Assembly: GCA_963575645.1 (NCBI GenBank)
Contig: OY754469.1
Location: 14,402,001-14,466,000, forward strand
Direction of reading: 5' to 3'
From: Xanthostigma xanthostigma
Taxonomy: Eukaryota; Arthropoda; Insecta; Raphidioptera; Raphidiidae
Length of the DNA: 64,000 nucleotides
The notes under the pieces are model-generated. The model was not told the origin of the DNA and did not search any database. It worked only from the letters and a program-made list of their open reading frames with translations. Position 1 is the first letter of the stretch. The number at the start of each line of letters is the position of its first letter. This document shows, piece after piece, positions 50,291 through 62,643 of the stretch. The translations under genes and the position numbers were made by a program.

Positions 50291-52581
50291 CTATACCTAC
50301 CCATCGTGAATATCAATTTTGTAACGTAAGTCGACGAAAAAACGGTGGCAATCTACGAAGCCGGACTGGCTATACAAAACTATAATATTAGATAAAATTC
50401 TAACGGGACTATCGTTGTTATTATATTCACTCCTTGACAAAATTAACTGGACATTAATTAATAACTGTCACATTTTTAGTATTAGGTAATGAGATTATTG
50501 GACTGGAAGTAGGCTTAAATTCTGACGGTACCTTAAGTTTGTAAAAATGATCAGACGGTTTCGAAAGAGTATGTTTGGAGAAAGATTGGCTGCATGCAAA
50601 TATTCCTCCAATGAAACCCATCGGTGACGATCATACGAGTAGAGTAGACAAAGAAAACGAGTAATCTAAGGTGACGGATAAAAAATGTTCTGGGAAGACA
50701 TTTTTAGGATTGAGCGAGAGCATTTGACGCCCCTATAGTAACTTTTGGCGTCCCATAATAATTACAAAAGCCTCTACTGCTATTGCGAAAGAAACTAATA
50801 AAAAAACGTCTATGCATAAATGACTCAATTAACAATCATTGAGCGATCACTCCCCACGTCGATAAATTTATAAATAATTTGTTTATATTTAATTATTGTG
50901 TTTATTTTGATTCAAAATTATTATGTCACAATTGCAATCTGAACTTTACCTCTTCTTCCATTTATCGATTCCATTAGGTAATGTTAACATTCTTTATTAG
51001 TTTTTCGTGGTCTTGAGGAATTTTGTATTATAGGTATCTGCAGTTCAGTTCCGAAAAAATTGTAAGCAATGACTTAATACTTAGTTACTAAGAAGCGGCA
51101 AAGCGACCAATGTAAAGAATTTTTGTTTTTACATTTGTCCATGCATAAAAAAACTGTGCTGCTCATTGCGTAATTACTTACTGCCTACAATTTCCGACCT
51201 CGGTATGGTTCAAAAACGGCTGAACTGATTTTGATGACACTTGGTACGTCATAAAATTAATAAACTTCTAGTATATTATGGCCCTTTTTATCTGCTATGT
51301 TCGATAGGGTTCTCGTTTGAAATCTAAAATTCATTTACTCAAGGTAGATATAAAAAATATTCTAGACGGGTTCAGTTTTTTGGTCACCACGTTTCCTGGA
51401 ATTTATTCGAATTTATGACCCCTTCACTAGATAGTTAGGTAATCATAATGTATGACACACATTTTTATATAAATAGGAAATTAAATAGATCGTTATAATC
51501 ATATCAGATTAAATGATTACTGTAATCGATAGTCACTAGTCGCTAATTATTATGTTATGCATGCATAATTGAAAATTATAAATTTAATACCTACATCACA
51601 AACATTACAGACAGATAAATACAATAAAACTATAAAATTATTCTAAAGTAATGCTTTTGGAAAACTGTAAAAGGTTTTCCCAACATAAATGAAATGTAAA
51701 AATAGAATCAAATTGATAAGAGATGTATTTTTAGATTGTTTTGTTTGAATATCCCAAGTTTTAATTATATACAAATTAATAAAAAAAAAAAAAAAAAAAA
51801 CAATACAGTATAGGATTATTTCTGTTCAAGTTACCTATATATAAGATATCATTACAAGGTAAATATTTTGGAAATCACAAAGTTTATAGTTTCTAAATTT
51901 GACTATCAACCTCCACCTGATTTGAACTAAGCCCCGGAATTTTTATAACTATTACAAGCTTTTTTCGGAGACATAAAAATATGGCATTTCGCGTGGTGAC
52001 AGAAACGGAACACTTATGGTGGAAATGACGGGTCTGACTAATAGAAAATACACTTTCCAAAAATAAATGATAATCATTTTATCAATATTTGCATGCAGCC
52101 GACTTTTGAAACATTTCATAAGACAAAAGAAGAATGACATTTATAAATTTTAATATCTCTGAAGTCCTTAGTTCAGGACGACATTGTACAGTCGCAGTCT
52201 GTATATAAACAGTTTTTCACATCTTTCGTTTGCAAAAGTTTTCTTATATATCCATTTTATGAAAATTCCCTAAACTTCATAAATAATTGTGTGAATTGCT
52301 GAGAATATACATATATCTATATATACAGTAAGAATAACTAGTTTAAAGTTTTATAGGTATACCTATTTAGTTGAATTTTAAGTTTCTGACATTAACAAAA
52401 TAAGCTTCGTCAATTTACTGACTGATCTAAGAGATTACGAGTTTTTTGCTCATCGACATCAATTGATAAAAAAATTGAAATTTTTAAAGTTTTGATGGCC
52501 GAATTATAAAAAGGTGACGTGATTTTGTTTATACAAAACACGCTCAGCTACAGAGGCTATATGCGGGGGTGGGAGTGCAAA
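50291..52581. other. Intergenic, no feature recognised
   Basis: AT-rich; a poly-A run at 51780..51800. No ORF with a recognisable domain. Confidence 0.4.
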
Positions 52582-52797
52582 CAAGGGCGTAGATATTTTT
52601 TTCACACAAGAGTACTCATGAAGGAAGGTGTCAAGTAAAATATTAATTCCCAAACCAATTTCACAATTTTTTTTTCAAAAAGTATTTCTAAATTTTATTT
52701 TTTAGTCATGTATTCGTATTATTTTCAGTTTTCTTTTTTTCTTATTATGATCCGGAAGGGGGGGGGGGTAATTACTCCCCCCATCTCTACGCCCTTG
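52582..52797. mobile_element. hAT MITE, CAAGGGCGTAGAT family, copy 2 (216 bp)
   Basis: Ends CAAGGGCGTAGATAT / ATCTCTACGCCCTTG with perfect 8-bp duplication AGTGCAAA (52574..52581, 52798..52805). Confidence 0.9.
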
Positions 52798-52868
52798 AGT
52801 GCAAATGCATATAATACAATGTGGTACTGCATGAGATGTAAATAAGTATGGAACTGAGTAAAGGCCGC

Positions 52869-53284
52869 TGCACACGAGGCTAGAAACGCTGCTAGGAGCT
52901 CTGCTAACTGGTAGGCTGGGTACGAAGTTGGAAATAACGTCACTGCGGGCTGCCTTGCTAGCTCAGAAGATAGGTTTTAAAACTAGAACAGGGTCTATTT
53001 TCCCTGCTAGGTATGAGCAAGAACCAATCAGGAAGCAGTATCTTGTCACGTGGGCACTTGAACAAACGCTCACATGACGTCATTCTGCTCAGTCAGACAC
53101 AACAGACACGTTTTGCTCTGTGTTTACTGTTTATATTCCAACTGTCACTGCGCGCGCACCAGATCTATCCACAAATTAAGCTTGAAAAGTAGTCTTGTGT
53201 GAAGCGAGCACTTAACCGCAATCAAGAAAACCAGCGCTAGAAAACTAGTAGGCAAATCTAGCAGCGTTTCTAGCCTCGTGTGCA
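52869..53284. mobile_element. MITE with perfect 27-bp TIRs (~416 bp)
   Basis: TIRs 52869..52895 (TGCACACGAGGCTAGAAACG...) and 53258..53284 are exact inverted copies. No duplication assigned. Confidence 0.8.
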
Positions 53285-53717
53285 ACACAAATTAGTAAGT
53301 AGGTAAGTATAAGTACAGTCTTCAAAAGTTCAAAGTATCTTATGTTTTTATGTGTACTAAAGTATAGCGACTGAAAAGTGTCGTTCCGAACCGAAGTCCA
53401 GCACCGGTTTAGCGAATGTTCAGTCACTTTATTTACAAACATTCAAATCGCAAAGACGTGAACACGTGCTCACCGCGTGTACAGAGAGTTGATTGAGCCT
53501 ACGAATAAACCAATCGCGTACAAGAATTAAAATCCAACTTCTTGCAAGAAGTCTCGGTCAAAAGTACACACATGACGCATGGATCAGCGTGTTTCCAGCA
53601 ATAAGAGCACTAAATTAAAAAGATAAATGATATGCACATCGCACTACCATAAGCAATAAATCCTATATACCTTTCTTTCTCACCGAACTGTCTATTGATC
53701 CGTACTGGAAACAGACG

Positions 53718-53757
53718 ACTATATACAGAGTGGGCTTAGCAAGCGACAGTCAGTTGT
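53718..53757 (+). promoter_or_regulatory. Candidate core promoter (TATA + Inr)
   Basis: TATATA at 53720..53725 lies 32 bp before the A of an arthropod-type initiator TCAGTTG (53750..53756). The spacing is right for a focused RNA polymerase II start. The link to the coding exon at 57759 is inference. Confidence 0.4.
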
Positions 53758-54001
53758 TGAAAAACAGTCGAAGTGTGTGTGTCGCTTAGCGTCTCGTTTG
53801 TTTTGAAAAAACGAATTTTACATATATTTCTTCCTTAATTTTGTGATATTAATTGTTGATTTTTCAAATTTTATTGAAAAGTTTCTCCTTCCAAAAAAAT
53901 TAAATATTTCGTATTGGATAGGCTTGTGACTGCACAAAGTGTGTGTTACATAAAATAAAAAAAATTGTGATATTTTTGATAGATTTGCTACTATTAACAA
54001 C
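53752..54001 (+). other. Candidate non-coding first exon of the gene at 57759
   Basis: The stretch from the putative initiator to a consensus donor (AAC then gtaagt at 54002). It has no long open frame. Splicing to the acceptor tttccag at 57754 would place an ATG four bases into exon 2. No transcript evidence. Confidence 0.35.
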
Positions 54002-55306
54002 GTAAGTATTATAAGCGACATAGTTGATTTTTTACCCCATTGTTGATGGTGGTATATTTTTTTCGGTTAAACGGACGCATCTGCGTTTTGAATGCAAGCG
54101 CAAGTTCGTAGACCCTGAACCAGTCTTGTTTATTTTTAGAACAACCAGTTAACCAGCTAGACAACGTTAGCTACACTCTTCAACGGCTCGCTTTTCAATA
54201 CTTTCACCCTGAAGAGTGTCAATTTCTCTTTAGAATTTTCTGGGGAATTTAGAACTTACTTACATTGAATAAAGTAATTTACTAATATGAGTTTTGCTGG
54301 TAAATTATGCATTATTATCCCATAACCATTTCGTTGAAAAACACAAGTTGAAGTTTAATCTGGCTTTGGAGGAAGTAATTTATGGATTTCTGTAACATAC
54401 TTTTATTGAGAAGAATTAACGGTTTTGTGTTCATAAATTACTATTGAATGTCAAACGATAACTGTTTATTGAAGGAGATTTATTTGGTTGAGGAACAATT
54501 GAAAAATAAGCTTTACCAGAGCTTGTGGCCAACGTTTCGAAAAATATATTTCCATCATCAGGACCTGTTTATTATTATTAAAACTATCGTAGATTTAGAA
54601 CAGTAATTAATGTATTAATAACAGTCGTGTTTTTCGTAAGAATTTAGACTTGTAATATCTATGTTTATAAAATTTATAATGTTTAAAATACTAATTGTTG
54701 GTAAGTTAGAAGGACTCTTGATAACATTGCTTCTTCGTTTAAACCAAGTTCAAATCAATACAGTTCTGCGGAAATAGTTATTCTGCTTCCATGTGGTTTT
54801 TTATTTCTGGTTTTAATTTTAGAAATATTTCAGAAATGAATCATCATATTCTTAGATTTCTAATGAACGATTTTAAGAATCCAAACATTAATGGAATATT
54901 TTATGTTTATGTTGAATAAAATAATTAGATAACACTGATAAATTTAGACTATATAATATAGGCCATTGAATGATTAGTTTTTTCAAGTGCAAAAAATCAA
55001 ATAGCGAACTTTGATCTGGCGGAATTTCCAATATTATCTTTATTTAAAGAGTATGAATTTGTAAATTTTAAAACTATTTTTAACGTTCTTTACGTATTTA
55101 AAAGAAACCTTTCAATTAACCTTGAGACCCTTTTAAATGAATGATTTATTAAAATTGCCACTACAGGTGGGTTAATCGGGTTTGGAGGTCAGGTAAAAGA
55201 CGAAACTACCTGCAAAAGACCGCAATAACATTGAAGGCTCTGAGTCGGATGACATTACGTAACTGATGCAGTGGCGTAACTAACACAGGCCCTGTTACCC
55301 TGTATG
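54002..55306. other. Intron or intergenic, no feature recognised
   Basis: Follows the candidate donor at 54002. AT-rich, no ORF. Confidence 0.35.
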
Positions 55307-55920
55307 AAAGACTAGCCGTTACCCGCGACCTCGCACGCGATCGTGACGAAACACGGATGCATTCCCATTATTTGGCAAAGTTACTCCTTTCTCGACGTAG
55401 ACACCCCTAATAAATTTTAAAATTGATGACATTCACGTGATCAACGTCCCGACAAACCTTGTAAATGACACCCATGTTGATTTTTAGACTATTTACCCCT
55501 TTCCACCCTTTGAAGGGGTTGTTTTTAAAAAGCACGAACACGTGTTTATTTATTTGTTGACAGGAGTAATCCTGCGCATTTTCGAACTGATATATACCTA
55601 TCTTATATGATCTCTCCATGCAAATTTTTAACCCCATCCTTTTAGGGTAATGAATTTTCAAAAATCTGTTCTTAGTGGATGCCTACGTTGTAATAACTAT
55701 CTCTGTGCCAAGTTTTAGTTCAATCCGTCCAGTGGTTTGAGATGCAAATTTTGAACACCCGTTACACCCTTTTAGTGATAGAATTTTTGAAAATCCGTTC
55801 TTAGCGGATACCTGCGTCGTAATAACTATATGTGTGCCATATTTCAGCCCAATCCGACCACTGGTTTGTGCTGTGAGTTGATAAATCAGTCAGTCACGGT
55901 TTCCTTTTATATATTTAGAT
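55307..55920 (+). mobile_element. RTE-like 3' tail, long copy
   Basis: actagccgttacccgcgacc, cgcacgcgatcgtgacgaaa, then repeated segments (aatccg-ccagtggtttg, gaatttttgaaaatccgttc) and a final cagtcagtcacggtttcc then ttatatatttaga. Confidence 0.65.
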
Positions 55921-56003
55921 TGCAAAGTTGGTAATAGATGGTTAAACGGGGAGGATGGTGATATCGGATATCTTTGTAGGCTCTAACATGCTTTCACTCA
56001 GAG

Positions 56004-56167
56004 TAGTGGCGTATTTACCCAAGGACCAAAAGTGCTCTGACCCACATCAACAAACTGCTTAATTTTTTTCATTATTGAAAGACTTTTTGCTTTTTTATCG
56101 TTAATTTGTGGGGCGGCAAACCTAACAGAAATAGACCTAGGGCGCCAAATCTTAAAATACGCCACTG
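56004..56167. mobile_element. hAT-like MITE, ~164 bp
   Basis: Ends AGTGGCGTATTTACCC / TTAAAATACGCCACTG; a gtggggcggcaaacc core. Duplication not clear. Confidence 0.55.
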
Positions 56168-56440
56168 ACTTCGAGTACTTTCGGCAAGGATTTTTAAAAA
56201 TTTATTCTGATTCTCATTGCCGCTGGGCCCCGTATCATTTGCTCCACTCATGATATAGATCAGTTGCTGTTCCACTGATTGGACATAAAATAATGTCAAA
56301 TGATCACCACATCTCGATCTATTTTCACAAAACAATTGTAACACATCTTAAAGTCGATCCAATGTAGAACTTGGGCTAAACACCATACAGGTTTTATTTA
56401 AATCGAGATTATCATTATGGGCTTTATAATATATAGTCAA

Positions 56441-57065
56441 CTAGCGGCCCTGTACGTGCTTCGCTACGTATAAAGTGAAATAATAAAACAATTTAATTGG
56501 AACATCTATCTATCTATCTATCTATTTTATTAATTGCTAGCTATTTTAAAATATACATGGGCGTATATGTGTGTATGTCGAGCACTCCGGCTGCGCCGTC
56601 GTGCTCGATACCTTATCCTCAGCAACACGTGGTGGTTATGCTATTGAATTGTAGCTTATATGAAACGTTGCGCCATCTATTGAATATTCACTCAATCCAG
56701 TCAACAGGTATCGCCATCTGTTAGAATCCTATGGAGCTGAGCACTCCGGCTGCGCCGTCGTGCTCGATACCTTAACCTCAGCAACACGTGGTGGTTATGC
56801 TATTGAATTGTAGCTTATATGAAACGTTGCGCCATCTATTGAATATTCACTCAATCCAGTCAACAGATAATTATGACTGTCAAGGAATAGACAAATAAAT
56901 TGCAATAAAATAATATTGCGACTATAAATTGAAATGTAAGCTATCCTATCTTTCAAGTTGGGTCGAATTGCACACGGTGTGCAAATCAAATTTAAAATCG
57001 GTTCAGTAGTTTAGGAGTTCATCGCGGACACACAACGTGACACGTAATTTTTATATATAAAGATA
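56441..57065 (+). mobile_element. RTE-like 3' tail containing a tandem duplication
   Basis: Begins actagcggccctgtacgtgc, ends cgcggacacacaacgtgac with tttttatatataaagat. Inside is a (tatc)n microsatellite at 56507..56524 and a 127-bp block present twice (56580..56706, 56739..56865; gagcactccggctgcgccgt). Confidence 0.65.
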
Positions 57066-57754
57066 TCACTCATCAAAATCGTCCCTGTTATGCTTTTCTA
57101 GAACTGCTTGAGCAAAAATGAATAACTGTAAAATAAAATGTGGAGTATAATAAATAGTTATTTAAAATTATCAATGTCACAATATTTAAATATCAATATT
57201 TACATATTTTTAATGCATAAAATAGAATATGCGCGGTACGTAATGAATAATGCGAAAGTCCATAAGACAGATTCTAATACATAAAATTTTGCATATCTAA
57301 GACTTCTTACGCAATTATTAGTAGCTATTGGAAGGCTTCTCAATTAAATAATCTAGATGCAGCCAGTTATTCTCACGTGTCCTCGCGGGAGAGAAAAAGA
57401 TGCTTCTTTTTACTAAAAATCCCGATTACTGTTGATTGCTAGTGTACGCTGTGTCTTAGAGTCTTACACATCTTAGTTCCTCATATAAACAGAAACGTTT
57501 TAAAATTTTACTTCTTAGAACAATTTTATCACTAGGTATTATCACTCATTTTTATGTTACCTCCTCCGTATACAATATACGTGGTATGCATTACTGGAAT
57601 TCGAAGTTTTAACTTGGAAGTATATCTCGCGGTACGCTGCAAGTTTCTTAAAAATACCTTCAACGGTTTTGAGTTTGTAAGTTCTGTTTCCCATAAGAAG
57701 AGTGTCTAGGTCGAAGTGAGCGAATTATCAACGTGATTTAATTGTTGTTTCCAG
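57066..57754. other. Upstream of the unidentified coding exon, no feature recognised
   Basis: No repeat or ORF recognised; ends in a pyrimidine tract and acceptor. Confidence 0.4.
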
Positions 57755-57926
57755 GAAGATGATGTCTACAAATTCTCATCTCCAGGAAATCGCCCAAGAA
57801 GAGCCGGCAGCGTTAGCCAACCTTCAGAGATTCTGGAGCAACCCGCTACGAATTCAGTCCAATCCGTTGACGACAGTGTTCGAAGAAGCCGAAACATTCA
57901 ATGAACTATTCCCACCTACCAGTGAC
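57755..57926 (+). CDS. First coding exon of an unidentified gene
   Basis: A clean internal exon: acceptor tttccag, four untranslated bases, ATG at 57759, 56 codons, then donor gtaagt. The peptide starts MMSTNSHLQEIAQEEP and contains ALANLQRFWSNPLRIQSNPL, ending NELFPPTSD. It has no signal peptide or membrane segment. It is acidic, GC-richer than the flanks and bounded by good splice sites, which argues for a real exon. I do not recognise the family. No further exon could be identified before the right edge, so the gene must have a large intron or continue outside. Confidence 0.55.
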
Positions 57927-58103
57927 GTAAGTTTATTTTTTATTAAAAACCAACTACAATATCGAATGTGTAACCTCTCTGAATGATACCGCACTTGACT
58001 GAGTGAAAAAACCTTATGTCTAGCTTCCCAAAAATAGAAAATATTTTGGTGACACTTGAACTAGGTGTGTACGTCAAATTTCATGTCGATTGCATATATA
58101 GTT

Positions 58104-58434
58104 TAGTAGCGGTCCCGCCCGGTTTCACCCGGGTGCAAAAGAATGAATGGGGGGGACATTAGTACGCACGTTCATCTTAGTTTACCGAGATGAATGTTGT
58201 GTCCAAATTTCATGATGGTCAGAGTTACCGTTCAAAAGTTTCTGTCGAACGGACAAATTTTGAGTTATATTTTGCAACATTTTTCATTGATGCTCTGCTC
58301 CTATTATAGCCTTCCTCGATAAATGGACTATCCAACAAAAAAAAATTTCAATTCGAACCAGTAGTTCCTGAGATTAGCACGTTCAACCAAACAAACTCTT
58401 CAGCTTTATATTATGTTAGTATAGATGAGAAAAT
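58104..58434 (+). mobile_element. RTE-like/SINE 3' tail, copy 2
   Basis: Matches 25285..25460 over its first half (cggtttcacccgggtgcaaa...) and continues to ttatattatgttagtatagat. Confidence 0.65.
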
Positions 58435-59088
58435 CAATGACAAACAGACAGACAACCGAAGTCTTAACATTCCATTTTTACAACCTCAAAAAAAAGCTAA
58501 CATTGAAATAAAAAAATGCGCCTATCATTAGAAATAATTTAGTTCTTAAAATAGTTACAAGTATCACAGAACACAAATGGCATCACACGGCCGCGTACGA
58601 TTACGTCAAAGACTCGAGTCCTGTCTCCATTTAATTAAGGGCGATTGTCAACTGTTCAAAAGATCAAACATAAAACAACGTGACGCAGTCATCTGTTTCA
58701 AGTACAAAACGTAAAGAAAAAATGCAATAAGAATGTTGTTCGTCAACAACAGTTATTCAAAGTCCAGGTTTATATTTAATATTCGAGTTCAAATTATTGC
58801 CAATTGAATTATTTTTAGTTTGTTTTTGTTGATTCAGGTTTTAATTAAAGTTATGTACGCGGCTTAATTTTCAATAGGGCTAAACATGACAGGGGCTTGT
58901 TCCTTACTGATTTTAAACGCACAAAATACAGTAAAAAAAAATTAGAAGCTTATAATTTCCTTGTTTTTTATCATAATTATGTAAAAACAAGGATATAGAT
59001 ACATATCTGAAAATGATATACACTGTGGTTAACAGCTATAATCGCGTTTAGTTCATACAGATAATTTATTTCATTTTGCAACACACAT

Positions 59089-59210
59089 GGTTGGATTGGG
59101 CCGGAAGGGACCGGGGGTGATTCCCCACAAGTCCAGGCCTGAGACTGGATAATAATAATAATAATGGTAGATGGGATACTATATCGGAAAATAATGAAAT
59201 ATATTAATTA
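59089..59210 (+). repeat. Fragment of the hAT at 37291
   Basis: gggccggaagggaccggggg, attccccacaagtccaggcc, gagactggataat and tagatgggatactat all recur at 37300..37380. It has an added (ata)n run. Confidence 0.65.
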
Positions 59211-59474
59211 TTTCCATTATTTTTAGTAAAAAACCCAATAAGGATTTAATCATAATTAACTTTTAACTTCCCGCTATGAAAATTGAAAACGTCAGTTGAC
59301 GTTGCGTGTTCGAGTTGCGCTATCTTTATCTCCGTCGCGATCGCGTCGCGAATCGATATAACGCACCTCTTTCGCATTATTTGAAAATTTGTACCGAATC
59401 GATCGAGTTTTTAAGAACATCTAAAAATTAAATTTCATTTTTTTGATATCTCTTTAATAACCCTATGTTACAAG

Positions 59475-59756
59475 CATGAAGTCTGTAACCAGGAGACCCA
59501 GCTCGAGCGTAGCGGTGGACCGATGTCTGTCGCATGAACCAAAATGGCGTCAGCTACTGGGTTACGCATAATCGTTCATGGCTTACATGTGTGTCTATGA
59601 AGTTAAATAACTTTGGTAACTATGGCGAAAACAGGTGGAAAGAACCGAAGTTTTCCCAGGCAGTGATAACAGCGCCATCTCGCGTGCGCCAGAAAACGGT
59701 CCGTCTCGAAACACGGCAAGCATAGGAATCTAGGTCTCCTGGTTATAGACTTCATG
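59475..59756. mobile_element. MITE with CATGAAGTCT ends (282 bp)
   Basis: 24-bp TIRs CATGAAGTCTGTAACCAGGA... with one mismatch, flanked by gttacaag / gttacacg (7 of 8). The 8-bp duplication fits hAT or P-type elements; the CATGA start is P-like. Confidence 0.75.
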
Positions 59757-60068
59757 GTTACACGATAAAATAAATTCTCTGTATGTGATACCGCAGTCTA
59801 AACAAATCAACTCGAAGATATTTAATTAAGTAAAGAACGATCTTCAATTAATTAAGTTGTTAATGATAATCTAATTAGTCTAACGGTTATCTGTATAATG
59901 TGTTGTTGTTTGACAAGCACTATGTCCACTATGTCCGGTCTACTGATAGTGTCCGCACGGGTCAGAGGGGAAATGCGGGAATCGTATAGCTATGACGCAC
60001 ACGGACTGAATTAATCTGATCAGCTACTGTCCTATGTCCGAATTGATTACCATTTACTGTTGGATTTT

Positions 60069-60563
60069 TAAAAGAAGACCGGTCTATGGAATGTAGTCCT
60101 ATGACCTTATTGCAGAAGAGCGCACATGTATTTTATATTGGTAAAAGGTAATGATCCTGGAACCGCTTCTATGCAATAAGGGAGTCCAGTCGACCAAACG
60201 TGTCGCAATTGTCGTATCGCGATAATTGTACTATTGCCATAGCTGTACGACTACACAGCGACACTTGCTAATAGTACAAAAAAATCATACACCAGACAGT
60301 ACATAGGTGTGCGTTCACGGACTAAGTTGAGGGGTGTTGTCTGAATATCATCAAAATGGAAAGTAAAAAGGGAAAAACAGTTAGAAGTGGCGCTAGGGAG
60401 CTCATAGCGAATGTAATTAAAATGTGCGAGTTAGAGGCTCAAAATAATGCCTTAAAATTTAAAGCTATACATTGTTTGCATGCCTTGCTATGCGCCGCCT
60501 ATGAATTCCGATAATTTGGGAACACATCAACGACTTCTTGCCCTTTCTCCACCGGTCTTCTTT
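60069..60563. mobile_element. Non-autonomous DNA element with transposase N-terminal remnant
   Basis: Ends AAAGAAGACCGGT / ACCGGTCTTCTTT. It contains a 52-codon frame at 60356..60514. Its terminal segments match the short element at 26630..26783. Confidence 0.65.
60356..60514 (+). pseudogene. Possible transposase N-terminal remnant
   Basis: MESKKGKTVRSGARELIANV then IKMCELEAQNNALKF and stop after 52 residues. It resembles the start of helix-turn-helix transposase-like proteins found in insects. Inference from remembered patterns only. Confidence 0.4.
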
Positions 60564-61837
60564 CGCCGATCGCACAGTAGAGTGCCCGCGGTGAGAGATT
60601 AAGCCAGGCACGTCATCATTAATGTGCTAGTGAACGCCTGCGTGCCCGCAGACAGTGTCGTGTGGAATAAATTCGACGTATTCATTTATAGCGGTAGAAT
60701 AAAAATAAACACTCGACGCACATGGATCTCCGAAACAGACAAAGCTTAAAAGCGGGCGCAATGCATTCACGTTACTATGAAGCGGTGGCTTCATCTTTCG
60801 CCGCGCGTACTCTGCCACCAGATGAGGACGAATGTGTCCCATTTTCCTTGGGTTGGAATCTACGTTACAAACAGATAATAAAACAATTTTTTTTTGAGAA
60901 TTTTTCGGAAATTTTTCCTTTAAACATAGAATAATCCCGTTACTGAAATATGTCATCGCTAAACGGTTTCGGCTGATTGACATCCTGTAGTCGAATCACG
61001 TTCGCTGGTTCTTTAGACTTGAATCATACGATAACTGGTATATACATCTCATTCCATAGACATAACTGTCTTTACGCGCGAAAGTGATGTACCTACTGGA
61101 TAGGTCCAGCTTTGACGTCATCATATGGCGCCCAAACTTGGCCGTTTGAAATGAATGCATTTTTTAAATTCTTGTTTGCAATTAAGAGAAAATGTTTGTA
61201 TAAGCAGTATAAGGAATAATGTGCACTGTTCAGAATTATCAAATTTTGATAGGGGAACGATCCTATTCCAGAGGAGCTAGCAGTATATGTGTGCTAAGTA
61301 TCTGATTTTCTAGGTTCCATAAAAACATTAAATTTGATGTTTTTTTTTGTAATATTTTAGCTTAAAATTCTTAAATTAATGTAAATTTCTTACTCGAAAA
61401 AAATTTCCATCCTATGTTTAAATAATGATATTGCACAATATCTTAGTACAGTACGCGCATTAACCGTAACCTTTGGATCAATTAGTTTTAAGTGTTTCGA
61501 AACGTAAACATTGATTAATCAGAGTTTTGGGGCAGATCGAATGACCCGTGAACAGTTACCGAACACGTTTCCTTGCGTGCTCCTTTTACGTCAATTAAAC
61601 CGGCTTTTTCGATTGTAAAATAATTAAATGTCAACGATTTAACACGTGAAATTGTTTGTTTTAGGAAAATTTAGATATTAGATAATGACTGTTCACTTCT
61701 TTAATTACTTTGTAAACGATAAGTTATGATTTGTAAAGTACGCAATCACTTAAAAAAATTGAAAGATTAAAATAAATCACTCTAAAGGGTCTCCGAAACG
61801 ATCATTTGCGATTGTCAATGTTTACGTGAATGGAAGT

Positions 61838-61884
61838 TTCAAATGGTGGGCAGTTAGTTGAACTTCAACTGCCCACCATTTGAA
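61838..61884. repeat. Perfect hairpin, 18-bp arms
   Basis: ttcaaatggtgggcagtt, 11-nt loop, exact reverse complement. Confidence 0.8.
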
Positions 61885-61957
61885 CCTTCAACTGTTGAAG
61901 GTTCATTCGCGTACGCCATCGATTGCTGAACTGTGTTGAGAAATTGCCAAAAATCAA

Positions 61958-62643
61958 AATTTTTGACGTGATAACGTCTTATAAATTGATGAATCACCAA
62001 TCTTATAAATTGATAAAACACCGGCTGCATGTACGAAAAAGTGTAACGTTCCTAACGGTCGTAACGTTCCTAACGTAACGTTCCTAACGCGTAACGTTCC
62101 TAACGCGTAACGTTCCGCCTGACCCTGTGCGCGCTTTTTGCTAATTTCTCGCTCAATTTAAATCAGATCGGTTTGAAACCAGTCTTAAACGAAAGAGGAG
62201 AACATTTTACATAGATTTCGTATAACAGAATTTGCCTAAACAGTTTTTTTATACAAATTTATATAGAAAAATAGCTGTATAAATGCAATGTTGTCTAATG
62301 CATGGCGCGACGCGGTCGGTCGTCTTTGTTTGCCGTACATGGAAATTAGAAAATAACGTATGTCTTGTCTTAACATGAAAACGGCTGCATTTCTAATGTT
62401 TAATTCAATTTTTTGACATTAGTATTTTGTGAAATGCAACGCCTTCTAAGTTAAGTATTGGAATAACTAATTATTATTAGAACATAATACTTTGACAGTT
62501 GCAAACGTCACTTTTGACATTTCTTATCATTCCGACACCAAGGATAAGCGGATTGAAACCAAATTTTGGTTATGTATTACGGAATACGTTATCACGTAAA
62601 ACTATCGTCCGTAAACCGACTTTACAGACAACCAATTTTTTTT
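61958..62643 (+). mobile_element. ACGTGATAACGT-ended element, copy 3
   Basis: Same two ends as copies at 10574 and 37491. Near the left end gtaacgttcctaac is repeated about four times (62046..62110), where the other copies have it once or as a fragment. Confidence 0.75.
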
